From Planctomycetota bacterium (GTDB lineage Bacteria; Planctomycetota; Phycisphaerae; Sedimentisphaerales; Anaerohalosphaeraceae), in the NCBI GenBank assembly GCA_019456225.1, contig VRUI01000034.1, positions 1 to 47,107 of the forward strand: DNA of 47,107 nt, given 5' to 3'. A model generated the notes under the pieces. The model ran no database searches, was not told the origin of the DNA, and saw only the letters and a program-made list of their open reading frames with translations. Position 1 is the first letter of the stretch. Each line of letters begins with the position of its first letter. Below, piece by piece: positions 25,325 through 34,439 of the stretch. The translations under genes were made by a program, and so were the position numbers.

Positions 25325-27745
25325 ATGCATTGCGGTCGAATCAAATGTGAATTCATGTTCTTGCTTTTTGTAGTTTGCTTGTTTGTTGTCAGCGGTTTTT
25401 CCGGCGAGATTGATAAAGAGTATGATTATCTTGCCGCCCAGATAAAGCAAAAACCTGTTGGTGACAGGCATGAACGCCTTGAGAAAGAAGTACTCGGCAA
25501 GGAAGCCTTGATCCTGAAGACAGACCGCGATCCGCTTGATGTTGTTTTGCGACGGACGCGGGCGTTGCTTGATGATCTTGGCGGGATGGATAACGCCCCT
25601 GATCTTGATAGAGAGGCCGTAGAACTTTCTAAATTTACCGAACTTTGCAAGACTATCCCGATCGATGACACCAGGCGAAAAGAGTATTTCACAAAAGTTT
25701 GCAGCCTCAGACGCAAGATCGCGTTTTCAAATCCATTGCTTGATTTTGATAAACTGGTTTTTGCCAAACGCAAAGTTCTCGGCCCAAGCGAGGGTGTCGG
25801 CAATCACATGTGTGATCAGTACTTTGGTTTTTACGCTATCAGAGGCGGCGGGGTATTTATTCTTGACGATATTTTTGGCAAGGCAAAGGTTCGCAATGTT
25901 ATTGCCGATTCTGTTTGTGTCAACGGACGCTTTAAAGGCAAGAAACTTGAAAACGGCAGTTTCCTTTCGCCGGACCTTTCTTTTGACGGTAAGACAATAG
26001 TTTTCGCCTGGACCGAGGCAGAGCCAACCAAGCGTGTCTGGACCGAGCGAAGCACGTTTCATATTTTCAAGGTCAATGTAGACGGCAGTAATCTTACTCA
26101 ACTGACCGACGGCAAGTGGAACGATTTTGATCCGTGTTTTCTGCCCAACGGTCGTATTGTTTTTATCTCCGAGCGGCGGGGCGGATTCGGCAGGTGTCAT
26201 GGTCGCCCGGTTCCGACTTATACCCTGCATTCGATGCGAGACGACGGCAGCGATATTATCGCCATCAGTTCGCACGAGACCAACGAATGGCACCCCAGCG
26301 TCGACAATAACGGCATGATAGTCTATTCGCGATGGGATTATGTCGACCGTGACAGCGACATTGCCCACCATATTTGGCTGACGTATCCGGACGGCCGTGA
26401 CCCGAGAAGTTATCACGGCAATTACCCGGTTAAGCGTGAGAGCCGGCCGTGGATGGAAATGAGTGTTCGGGCAGTTCCCGGCAGTCATAAGTACATCGCT
26501 GTATCTTCGCCTCATCACGGCCAGAATTACGGTTCGCTCGTGATGATCGACCACAGAATCGAAGATGACAACTCGATGAGCCAGGTTAAGCGGGTCACGC
26601 CAGAGGTTCATCTGCCCGAGTCGGAAAAGTCAGCCGGGTGGTCGACAGGTAATATAAGAGAACAGAAGGGCCATGCCAGAAAGGGGCACGTTTTTTCTAC
26701 TCCATGGCCTTTGAGTGAGGATTACTATATCTGCGTTTATGATTCACAAGCCTTCAATCACGGGATATATCTCGTTGACAGTTTCGGCAACCGCGAGCTT
26801 TTGTATCGCGACGATTCGATATCGTGTATTGATCCTATTCCGCTACAGGCGAGGGCAATGCCGGAGATCATCCCTTCCAGAACAATGCAGGCGGCCGAGG
26901 ATCGCATCGGCAAGGTTGAAAACAAAGGGACCATCGCCGTTACGAATGTCTATGACAGCGATTTTGATTGGCCCAAAGGAACTAAGATCAAGGCTTTACG
27001 TGTCATTCAGCTTTTCCCGAAGGCAACGCCGAATGCGAATAAGCCTAATATTGGTTTGGCCGCTCAGTCGCTTTGCAGAGGTGTCCTTGGTACGGTTCCG
27101 GTCGAAACCGACGGCAGTGCGTATTTCGAAGCACCGGCCGATATCCCGATGTATTTCCAGGCACTCGACGAAAAGGGCATGGCCGTAATGAACATGCGGT
27201 CGAATACTTATGTCCACGCCGGTGAACAGCTTACTTGTCAGGGTTGTCACGAACCTAAGTTGCGGACGGTAAGCAGTATGCCGAAGAGCAGGCCTTTGGC
27301 GCTTATGAGAGGTCCTTCAAAGTTAAAGCGTGATGTTGACGGTTCGTATCCTGTCCTGTATCCGAGACTCGTTCAGCCGGTGATCGACAAGAAATGCATC
27401 GGCTGTCACAGCAAAAAAGAAAAGGCCCCAAACCTGAGTACGGAGATAGTCAAGCATGGATGGACGCAGTCGTTTATGACGCTTTCAAAGTACGGCTGGG
27501 GCAAGAGCGGCGGTAATGGTGCGATACGCGGAAATAAGGGCAGCAGGTCGGTCATCGGTGACGTTGGGGCAGGCGGTTCAAAGCTGTATAAGATGCTAAA
27601 GAAGGGCCATCACGATGTTAAGCTAACCGACGAAGAGATGTACCGAATAACACTGTGGCTCGACTGCAACACAAATTTCTACGGAGCATACCGCGATACC
27701 GACAAGCAGGCAAAAGGCGAAGTAGTAATGCCTGAGATTTTTTAG
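25325..27745 (+). CDS. HzsA-like secreted dihaem beta-propeller protein 2
   Basis: The start at 25325 is chosen because it opens a signal peptide (MHCGRIKCEF then a hydrophobic run to SGFSG); the ribosome site is weak. The 806-residue product is a clear paralogue of HzsA-like protein 1: shared DPLDVVLRRTRALLDDL, SNPLLDFDKL, SPDLSFDGKTIVFAW, TDGKWNDFDPCFLPNGRIVF, SPHHGQNYGSLVMIDHRIEDD and LGTVPVETDGSAYFEAPAD. Haem sites are C638-C641-H642 (CQGCH) and C691-C694-H695 (CIGCH), 53 residues apart. The residue four after H642 is Leu. It lies between the c-type cytochrome gene and HzsA-like gene 3, so an electron partner may be close by. Its TAG stop is within a heptad repeat tract. Confidence 0.83.
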   Translation: MHCGRIKCEFMFLLFVVCLFVVSGFSGEIDKEYDYLAAQIKQKPVGDRHERLEKEVLGKEALILKTDRDPLDVVLRRTRALLDDLGGMDNAPDLDREAVELSKFTELCKTIPIDDTRRKEYFTKVCSLRRKIAFSNPLLDFDKLVFAKRKVLGPSEGVGNHMCDQYFGFYAIRGGGVFILDDIFGKAKVRNVIADSVCVNGRFKGKKLENGSFLSPDLSFDGKTIVFAWTEAEPTKRVWTERSTFHIFKVNVDGSNLTQLTDGKWNDFDPCFLPNGRIVFISERRGGFGRCHGRPVPTYTLHSMRDDGSDIIAISSHETNEWHPSVDNNGMIVYSRWDYVDRDSDIAHHIWLTYPDGRDPRSYHGNYPVKRESRPWMEMSVRAVPGSHKYIAVSSPHHGQNYGSLVMIDHRIEDDNSMSQVKRVTPEVHLPESEKSAGWSTGNIREQKGHARKGHVFSTPWPLSEDYYICVYDSQAFNHGIYLVDSFGNRELLYRDDSISCIDPIPLQARAMPEIIPSRTMQAAEDRIGKVENKGTIAVTNVYDSDFDWPKGTKIKALRVIQLFPKATPNANKPNIGLAAQSLCRGVLGTVPVETDGSAYFEAPADIPMYFQALDEKGMAVMNMRSNTYVHAGEQLTCQGCHEPKLRTVSSMPKSRPLALMRGPSKLKRDVDGSYPVLYPRLVQPVIDKKCIGCHSKKEKAPNLSTEIVKHGWTQSFMTLSKYGWGKSGGNGAIRGNKGSRSVIGDVGAGGSKLYKMLKKGHHDVKLTDEEMYRITLWLDCNTNFYGAYRDTDKQAKGEVVMPEIF

Positions 27746-27774
27746 TCGGTAGTTTTTAGTCTTCAGTTGTCTGC
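27740..27774. repeat. Heptanucleotide tandem repeat (TTTTAGT type), five units
   Basis: Units: TTTTAGT, CGGTAGT, TTTTAGT, CTTCAGT, TGTCTGC. The stop codons of both converging genes (27743-27745 plus, 27756-27758 minus) fall inside it. Confidence 0.65.
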
Positions 27775-28202
27775 GTTGTTTGCGTTTGCTCGTCGGCGGT
27801 TTCGATGGCAGGGGGCTGCGGTTTTGAGATGAACATTTTGAATGCTACTGCGATCAGAAGGACGACGAAACATTTTCTGATGAAACCGAGAGGGAGGTGT
27901 CTGACCAGGGTTGTTCCCATTAGAGATCCGGCGATGGCGCCTGCGACGATCAATGCCACAACTGTCCAGTTTATCGTGACATCTGGATTTTGCATGTATC
28001 TCAGCGTGCCGACTATTGCCAGCGGGACCATTACGGCAAGGGCGGTTCCCTGGGCGGTTTTCTGGTCGAACGCGGCTAGCAGGATCACAAGCGCCGGGAC
28101 CATTATAACTCCGCCGCCGATACCGAGCAGACCGCTTGCGATTCCCGCGATAATTCCGAGCAGGACGAATGCCCACCATGGGTTTGTAATTTCACCAAGC
28201 AT
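27756..28202 (-). CDS. Half-size TSUP-family (TauE/SafE) membrane transporter
   Basis: The 148-residue protein has about four transmembrane segments with the TSUP signature GIIAGIASGLLGIGGGVIMVPAL and the following TAQGTALAVMVPLAIVGT. TauE/SafE proteins export sulfite, sulfoacetate or similar organosulfur anions, and full-length members have about 250 residues in two such halves, so this one should act as a dimer. GGAG lies six to seven bases before the ATG. Given the sulfatases in this window, a role in exporting sulfur anions is an attractive but unproven reading. Confidence 0.85.
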   Translation of the reverse strand: MLGEITNPWWAFVLLGIIAGIASGLLGIGGGVIMVPALVILLAAFDQKTAQGTALAVMVPLAIVGTLRYMQNPDVTINWTVVALIVAGAIAGSLMGTTLVRHLPLGFIRKCFVVLLIAVAFKMFISKPQPPAIETADEQTQTTQTTED

Positions 28203-28336
28203 GTTTACTCCGTCAATTTAGATAGTTTATGTTCTTTTTGGCGTAATTGTAACCATAAATCGAAAGATTTGCAATAAATAGCACGTGTTTTTCGTTTTTA
28301 CTATCAAAGACGGGCATATATTGTCGTTGTCAGCTA

Positions 28337-28364
28337 TTGAAATTTGAGTGGTTTCTGCTATAAT
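28337..28364 (+). promoter_or_regulatory. Sigma70-type promoter of HzsA-like gene 3
   Basis: TTGAAA (28337-28342), 16-base spacer, TATAAT (28359-28364). The leader to the ATG at 28452 is about 80 bases. It does not share the promoter block seen at genes 1 and 2. Confidence 0.65.
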
Positions 28365-28451
28365 AGATCACGTAGTTGCGGTGAATAAGGCAATGCTTGA
28401 GAGCAACCTGTCCTCCGCGACAATCTTTAACTGGAAAGTGGAAAGAATAAT

Positions 28452-30965
28452 ATGAAGAGTTTTGGTGTTTTATTTCTCTGCGTAAGTTTAATATTTGTAA
28501 GTACCGCATTTTGCATGGTTGGTGAAATTGAGCCTGCTTTGAAATCTCTGACAGACGCGGTGAATGATCTGGGCAGTAAGTTTAAGGGGGATTATCCGGC
28601 AAAAGAATATTTGGCGGAAATTGCAAAGATCCGTCAGGCTATTCAGTCGGAAGGCGCTCAGATGTTTGAAGTCAAAGAGCGTTTGGTTCAATTACAGCGT
28701 CAGGCTCTATTGGCCAATCCTCTTTTGACGAAGTATCCAATACTTTACGTCTGTCGCGATCAGTATCCGTCGGACCACCACAATACGGCGACGATGTTCC
28801 AGACCGATGAGATCAATACAGGTAAGTATCGCGGTCGCGGTTATCTTAAAACAGTTGATTTTTCTAAAGACGGGAAAGTTACTACTCTTCTCGATCCCGG
28901 GGCGACTTCAATTCCGCGTGATCCTGAGGTGAGCTTTGACGGCAAGCGGATCGTTTTTTCAATGCGTAAGGATATCAAGGACAATTATCACGTTTATACC
29001 ATCAATTCAGACGGGAGCGGTTTAAAGCAGCTTACTTCGGCGGCGGGGGTTTTTGATATTGATCCGCTTTTCCTTGCCAACGGTCAGATCGCGTTTACTT
29101 CCTCGCGTGACCCGAAATACTGTATGTGCAATCGGCATATCATGGGTAACCTGTTCAAGATGGAGGCCGACGGTGCCAACATTCATCAGCTTGGGGTAAG
29201 CACGCTTTTTGAAGGGCATGGTTCGCTGATGCCGGACGGCAGGATATTGTACTACCGCTGGGAATATGTTGACCGTAACTTCGGCGACGCGCAGGGGCTG
29301 TGGGTTGTAAACGCGGACGGTACTAATCATGCTGTTTACTGGGGTAATAATACCGGATCGCCGGGCGGAGTTCTTGACGGAAGGATCATTCCGGGAACCA
29401 CGCTTTGTATTAGTACGCTCAGTTCGTGCCATGATCGGCCATGGGGTGCTATCGGTATTATAGACCGCAACAAAGGTATCGATTCGACTGATGCGATAAT
29501 CAGGACCTGGCCGACCGATGCCAAAAGGCTCTGGAACCCCCGTGGCAGTTTTGACAGTACCAAGGGTCTGAAGGTCAAATACGAGGACCCATTCCCGCTT
29601 TCGGAAAACTACTTTCTGGTCTCCAGACAGGTCGGCAAGACGATGGGTATCTGCCTGATCGATACGTTCGGCAATGAGATCGTTATACATACTGACAGTC
29701 AGGGTTGTTTCGATCCGATGCCATTGGCGCCTCGCCCGCGGCCTGAACCAAAGCCCGAGATGCGGGACTACAAAAACGACAAAGGCGTTTTCTATGTTCA
29801 GGATGTTTATATCGGTACGCATATGGAAGGCATCAAACGTGGCGATGTGAAATCCTTGCGTGTTATCGAATCTCCGCCGAAGAAGAACTGGACCAGCGGT
29901 CAGTGGGGCGGTCAGGGTGTGCACTGCCCGGGTATGAACTGGCATAATTTTGAAAACAAACGGATTCTCGGGACGGTACCGGTTGAAGATGACGGCTCGG
30001 CGCATTTCGAGTGTCCTTCGGATAAGTTTGTTTTCTTCCAGCTGCTTGATGAAAATGGGATGATGGTCCACTCTATGCGGAGCGGCACGATGATCCAGTC
30101 CGGTGAAACACAGGGCTGTGTCGGATGTCACGAAAACCGCACGGAAACGACAATGCCCAAGGTTGCAAGTGCCAAGGCCATGAGACGAGGCCCAAGCAAG
30201 CTTAACGGCTGGTACGGAAAGCCGAGAATGTTCAGCTTCCAGAAGGAAATCCAGCCGATATTTGATAAGCACTGCGTCAAATGTCATGACTTTGACAAAC
30301 CGGCTGGCGAAAAGCTCATACTTGCAGGTGATCGGACGATCAGCTTTAACGCTTCTTATATTGACCTTTGGAGCAAAGAGATTATCAAATGTGTCGGCGG
30401 CGGACCGGCTGCCATTCAGCAGGGCAAAAGCTGGGGTTCGCATCCAAGCAAGCTTATCAAGGTGCTTCGTGAAGGGCATAAAAAAGGTACGCCGGGGTAT
30501 GACAAACATAAGGGGATAAAACTTAGCGCCGAAGAAATGGACCGGCTGATCACTTGGGTCGATCTTAACGCGCCGTATTACCCGTACTATGAATGTGCTT
30601 ATCCGAACAATCCGTGCGGAAGGTCGCCTATCGATGGTAAGCAGTTTAGCAGGCTTAGGAAACTGACGGGGGCTCATTTTGTGACGGGACACGGGAAAAA
30701 TAAGCGTGCGATGATCTCATTTGATCGGCCGGTGCTTAGCCCATGCCTGAAAAAACTGGACAAAAACTCTACCCAGTACAAAGAGGCCCTGGCAATAATC
30801 CAGGCCGGTAAAGCACAGCTCGAAAAACTACCGCGCGGCGATATGGACGGCTTTGTCCCATGTGCCAAGGACAGCCAGAGACTACAGAAATATAATAAAC
30901 GCGTAGAGATCGAACTGCAAAACAGAAAAGCAATACGGCAAGGCAAAAAGATATACGATAAATAA
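28452..30965 (+). CDS. HzsA-like secreted dihaem beta-propeller protein 3 (divergent)
   Basis: The 837-residue product has a signal peptide (MKSFGVLFLCVSLIFVSTAFC) and the same plan as the other two: propeller repeats (DPEVSFDGKRIVFSM, DIDPLFLANGQIAF, EGHGSLMPDGRILYYRWEYVDR), then LGTVPVEDDGSAHFECP and haem sites C556-C559-H560 (CVGCH) and C608-C611-H612 (CVKCH), again 52 residues apart. It differs from them in having CMCNRHIMGNLFKM, SSCHDRPWGAIGI, and a long C-terminal tail (about 715-837) with further cysteines. The residue four after H560 is Thr. It heads a run of exported redox and sulfatase genes. Function unknown; periplasmic oxidation or electron relay in glycan use is inferred. Confidence 0.82.
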   Translation: MKSFGVLFLCVSLIFVSTAFCMVGEIEPALKSLTDAVNDLGSKFKGDYPAKEYLAEIAKIRQAIQSEGAQMFEVKERLVQLQRQALLANPLLTKYPILYVCRDQYPSDHHNTATMFQTDEINTGKYRGRGYLKTVDFSKDGKVTTLLDPGATSIPRDPEVSFDGKRIVFSMRKDIKDNYHVYTINSDGSGLKQLTSAAGVFDIDPLFLANGQIAFTSSRDPKYCMCNRHIMGNLFKMEADGANIHQLGVSTLFEGHGSLMPDGRILYYRWEYVDRNFGDAQGLWVVNADGTNHAVYWGNNTGSPGGVLDGRIIPGTTLCISTLSSCHDRPWGAIGIIDRNKGIDSTDAIIRTWPTDAKRLWNPRGSFDSTKGLKVKYEDPFPLSENYFLVSRQVGKTMGICLIDTFGNEIVIHTDSQGCFDPMPLAPRPRPEPKPEMRDYKNDKGVFYVQDVYIGTHMEGIKRGDVKSLRVIESPPKKNWTSGQWGGQGVHCPGMNWHNFENKRILGTVPVEDDGSAHFECPSDKFVFFQLLDENGMMVHSMRSGTMIQSGETQGCVGCHENRTETTMPKVASAKAMRRGPSKLNGWYGKPRMFSFQKEIQPIFDKHCVKCHDFDKPAGEKLILAGDRTISFNASYIDLWSKEIIKCVGGGPAAIQQGKSWGSHPSKLIKVLREGHKKGTPGYDKHKGIKLSAEEMDRLITWVDLNAPYYPYYECAYPNNPCGRSPIDGKQFSRLRKLTGAHFVTGHGKNKRAMISFDRPVLSPCLKKLDKNSTQYKEALAIIQAGKAQLEKLPRGDMDGFVPCAKDSQRLQKYNKRVEIELQNRKAIRQGKKIYDK

Positions 30966-30999
30966 AAACTGGCTGCTACTAGCTTGCCTATTTTGCCAA

Positions 31000-31018
31000 A
31001 AAGAAACCCGGTTTCTTT
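31000..31018 (+). terminator. Weak hairpin between HzsA-like gene 3 and the FAD oxidoreductase gene
   Basis: Perfect 8-base stem AAAGAAAC / GTTTCTTT with a CCG loop, followed by AATTT. It is A/T-rich and lacks a proper T run, so it may only attenuate. Confidence 0.35.
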
Positions 31019-31042
31019 AATTTAGCTGAAGGAATTATCGAT

Positions 31043-32977
31043 TTGTATATGAAGACAAAAATGTTAATAGTCATCGTGCTGTTGCTTTCAGTCGTATCGC
31101 TCACTGTCGCGGACTACAATGTCATCTGGCAGGAGGCGGAACAATTTGACTCTACCGGCAAATGGTCAAACGATCCGCAGCACATGGATATAATGGGCTC
31201 GCCATACTTGCTCGCGACAGGTCTCGGCAAGGGCGTCGATGATGCCGTTACCACGGTAAATGTAAAAAACAAAGGTCTATACACTCTCTGGGTTCGCTGC
31301 CGTGACTGGCTGCCTTCTCATAGCCCGGGGCAGTTTCAGGTTATAGTCAACGGCAAACCGTCTGATGTTATCTTTGGAAAAGCAAAAACCGATAAATGGC
31401 AATGGGTCGCCGGCGGTAAGTTCAAACTTGAGCAGGGCGATACCGAGATTCGACTTGACGACCTTACCGGATGGTGGGCTCGCTGCGATGCTGTTGTGCT
31501 GGCCGGGCAAGGCTTTATTCCTTCAAATGACAGAAAAGTCCTTTCTGCCCAGCGTCTTAAATATGCAGGCGTAAGCACTGCGATAAGGGATATGGGAACT
31601 TTCGACCTTGTCGTTGTCGGCGGCGGACCGGCAGGCATGGCCGCTTCAATAGCGGCAGCGCGCAATGGGATAAAGGTTGCGCTCATCCAGGACAGGCCGG
31701 TTCTGGGAGGCAATTCGTCTTCGGAAATTCAGGTTCCTCCCATGGGTTACATCGGAAAACCGCCGGATACACGAAACGTCACGGGGATTACCGCAGAACT
31801 ATTTCCAAAGCAGGGCTGGAGTAATTTTGCCGACTCTGAGAAGATGGAAAGAATAGTCCGCGCCGAAGATAATATTTCTTTGTTTTTGAATACCCGCGCA
31901 TTTGATGTTGAGATGGATTCCAAAACCCGGATTAAGGCTGTAATTGCGCAGAATGTTCACAGCGGTCAGCGTAAGCGATTTACGGCACCGTTGTTTGCCG
32001 ATACTACCGGACACGGCTGGGTTGGCTTCTATGCGGGCGCCCAGTGGCGAATGGGGCAGGAGTCGCGATCCGAGTTCAACGAATCGCTTGCCCCGGTCAA
32101 AGCGGGCAAACGTACTCAGGGCAACACTCTCTACAAATCTGTTATCACCACACGCAAAGAACCCGTTAAATTTGAATGTCCCGAATGGGCGTATCAGTGG
32201 AAAAGCAGTACCGATTTCGAAAAACCCGGTACACACAGGCGCCGCAAAGATACTGTTCGGCCGGAAAATTTCGACCGGCCCAGCCGCGGGAAAGGTCGAA
32301 ATCCGGGCAACGACCCTGACGGAGGGATCCTCTATAAGTGGTGGGTAGAATACGGCGGCATGGAAAGCACAATAGAAGATGCCGAGTACATTCGAGACGA
32401 ACTGTTCCGCATCAATCTCGGTCTATGGAACTATGCAAAGAACCATAACCCGGCGACAAAGAAAAAAAATGCAAATCGTCAGCTTGTATGGCTAAACTAC
32501 GTTCCCGGCGTTCGCGAGAGCCGCCGGCTGGTAGGTGACTATATGCTAAGTCAGCAGGACTATGACAAGCGGATCGTACATGACGATACGGTCGCTTTTA
32601 CGGACTGGGGCCCGGATTGCCACCATCCCGAAGGATTTTGGGTCAGAGGTAACGACTGCATCCATGTTTACCAGGGACGAAGAACAAGTATTCCCTACCG
32701 CAGTCTGTACTCGAAGAATATCGAGAACCTATTTATGGCCGGACGCTGCCTTTCGGCAACCCATATCGCACTGGGCGGTACGCGAGTGATGCGTCCATGC
32801 GCCGGCACAGGGCAGGCCGTAGGAACAGCCGCCGCGATCGCGACAAAGTGCAAACAAACCCCGAGAGGTGTCTACGAGAAACATATAAAGCAATTGCAGG
32901 ACACTCTTGTTAAAGACGGCTGCCGCCTGATGAACAAAGAGGGGGGCATGCGGGAACCAAAAAAGTTAAAAGATTAA
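31043..32977 (+). CDS. Exported FAD-dependent oxidoreductase with N-terminal beta domain
   Basis: AAGGA at 31029-31033 is nine bases from a TTG at 31043, which decides the start over the ATG at 31049. The 644-residue product has a signal peptide, then a beta-rich domain (about 25-175, WQEAEQFDSTGKW and LYTLWVRCRDW) like those attached to xanthan lyase-type and golvesin-type proteins. A FAD_oxidored flavoprotein follows with FDLVVVGGGPAGMAASIAAA (Rossmann glycines at about 193-198), the helix RPVLGGNSSSEI, ADTTGHGWVGFYAG and a C-terminal NLFMAGRCLSATHIALGGTRVMRPCAGTGQAVG. It probably oxidises a carbohydrate or glycan-derived compound in the periplasm and would need an electron acceptor such as the neighbouring cytochrome (inference). 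Confidence 0.87.
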   Translation: MYMKTKMLIVIVLLLSVVSLTVADYNVIWQEAEQFDSTGKWSNDPQHMDIMGSPYLLATGLGKGVDDAVTTVNVKNKGLYTLWVRCRDWLPSHSPGQFQVIVNGKPSDVIFGKAKTDKWQWVAGGKFKLEQGDTEIRLDDLTGWWARCDAVVLAGQGFIPSNDRKVLSAQRLKYAGVSTAIRDMGTFDLVVVGGGPAGMAASIAAARNGIKVALIQDRPVLGGNSSSEIQVPPMGYIGKPPDTRNVTGITAELFPKQGWSNFADSEKMERIVRAEDNISLFLNTRAFDVEMDSKTRIKAVIAQNVHSGQRKRFTAPLFADTTGHGWVGFYAGAQWRMGQESRSEFNESLAPVKAGKRTQGNTLYKSVITTRKEPVKFECPEWAYQWKSSTDFEKPGTHRRRKDTVRPENFDRPSRGKGRNPGNDPDGGILYKWWVEYGGMESTIEDAEYIRDELFRINLGLWNYAKNHNPATKKKNANRQLVWLNYVPGVRESRRLVGDYMLSQQDYDKRIVHDDTVAFTDWGPDCHHPEGFWVRGNDCIHVYQGRRTSIPYRSLYSKNIENLFMAGRCLSATHIALGGTRVMRPCAGTGQAVGTAAAIATKCKQTPRGVYEKHIKQLQDTLVKDGCRLMNKEGGMREPKKLKD

Positions 32978-33080
32978 GATCGTTGAGTTTAAAATAAATC
33001 TACCGCGGACCTTTAATCCCGGCAGATAGCGTTAAAATATGACTGTTAGAAAATACTACTGCAAATAGAAAGATAAAAAA

Positions 33081-34427
33081 ATGAGAAAACAATATTTAAT
33101 CATGATACTTATATTCGTTACTTTGCCAGTCAGCGGCTTTGCTGAAAGTCAGGCAAGAACCAATCGCGACAAGCCGAATGTCCTGCTTATTATATCAGAC
33201 GACCAGGCCTGGACCGATTATTCGATGTTTGGTCATGAACAGGTTAAAACTCCTCATATTGACAAATTAGCCCAATCCGGCGTGTTGTTTAGAAGGGGTT
33301 ATGTGCCGACAGCTTTATGTCGTCCGTCTTTGATGTCGTTGGCGACCGGACAGTACGCCCATGTTAACGGGATTACGGGCAATGATCCTCAGGGTAACAA
33401 AAGAAAGGATAAAGCCGAATTGATCAGTTTTATTCAAAACTTTGAAACGCTTCCGACACTTTTAAAGGAGCAGGGATATGTCAGCCATCAGTCCGGCAAA
33501 TGGTGGGAAGGCAACTTTAAAAATGGCGGTTTTACTCATGGGATGACGCAAGGTTTTCCGAATCCGGGCGGGCGTCATGGTGATAAGGGTTTGTCCATTG
33601 GACGCACTGGTCTGAAGCCATGTACCGATTTCATTGATATGGCGGTCAAAGACAACAAACCGTTTTTTATGTGGTACGCTCCTTTTTTGCCCCATACCCC
33701 GCATAACCCGCCTGAGCGATTGCTGAAGAAATACGAAAAATATGACATCCCCCTTCCCCATAAAAAATATTATGCCATGATCGAATGGTTTGATGAAACT
33801 TGCGGCGAGTTGGTCGGGTATCTGGAAAGCAAAGGGATAAGAGACAATACCTTAATAGTCTATGTCGGCGATAACGGTTGGATTTCAAGGGATGACAAAA
33901 CCGGCTTTGCGAGGCGGTCAAAGCTTTCGGCATACGAAGGCGGTGTGCGGCAGCCGACAATTTATTCATGGCCGGCAAAAATTAAACCCGCCGATCATCC
34001 CGGACTGGTCACCAGTATTGATATAGTTCCTACGATCTTAGCCGCTGCCGGCGCCAGGCAGCCGAAGAAGTCTTTGCCCGGCATGAATTTGCTTCCGGTG
34101 ATTGCCGGACAACAAGAAATCAAAGACAGGGCTGTCTTTGGTGAGAACTTTTCCCATAACATCGCCGACATACACAAGCCCGAAGGATCGCTATTACGCA
34201 GATGGGTCATCCAGGGTAACTATAAGCTGATCATCAGTTATGACGGTGTTGATAAAGGTTACGGTCGCGATAAACCAGATGCCAAGTCAGGCCCTATGTT
34301 ATTTGACCTTAGCAAGGATCCGCACGAAAAGAAGAATCTTTACAACACCTTGCCGGATGTTTATAAGTCGCTTCGGACTAAGATTGACAATTGGTACCCT
34401 CTAAAGGAAAGAAAAGCTTACAAATGA
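33081..34427 (+). CDS. Exported sulfatase with variant CRPSL active-site motif
   Basis: The 448-residue alkaline-phosphatase-fold protein has a signal peptide and PNVLLIISDDQAWTDYSMFG with the metal-site DD (D40, D41), then C80 in ALCRPSLMSLATG, QSGKWWEG, the second metal site VGDNGW and the C-terminal EGGVRQPTIYSWPA. The usual formylglycine motif is C-x-P-S-R; here the Arg is Leu. C80 should still be convertible to formylglycine, perhaps by an anaerobic radical SAM maturase, which is not in this window. It likely removes sulfate esters from glycans. Twelve bases separate it from the next gene, so they are probably cotranscribed. Confidence 0.9.
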   Translation: MRKQYLIMILIFVTLPVSGFAESQARTNRDKPNVLLIISDDQAWTDYSMFGHEQVKTPHIDKLAQSGVLFRRGYVPTALCRPSLMSLATGQYAHVNGITGNDPQGNKRKDKAELISFIQNFETLPTLLKEQGYVSHQSGKWWEGNFKNGGFTHGMTQGFPNPGGRHGDKGLSIGRTGLKPCTDFIDMAVKDNKPFFMWYAPFLPHTPHNPPERLLKKYEKYDIPLPHKKYYAMIEWFDETCGELVGYLESKGIRDNTLIVYVGDNGWISRDDKTGFARRSKLSAYEGGVRQPTIYSWPAKIKPADHPGLVTSIDIVPTILAAAGARQPKKSLPGMNLLPVIAGQQEIKDRAVFGENFSHNIADIHKPEGSLLRRWVIQGNYKLIISYDGVDKGYGRDKPDAKSGPMLFDLSKDPHEKKNLYNTLPDVYKSLRTKIDNWYPLKERKAYK

Positions 34428-34439
34428 AAGAGAGTTAAA

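Noticed and set aside
29022-30692. 556-codon open frame on the minus strand inside HzsA-like gene 3
   Set aside because: It is antisense to a well-supported exported haem protein and has no domain pattern or ribosome site; long antisense frames also occur opposite the other two paralogues (for example 25727-26611) and reflect codon bias.
6079-30965. Anammox (hydrazine synthesis) capability
   Set aside because: No HzsB/HzsC, hydrazine dehydrogenase or nitrite reductase genes are present and the key Tyr after the first haem motif is absent in all three proteins.
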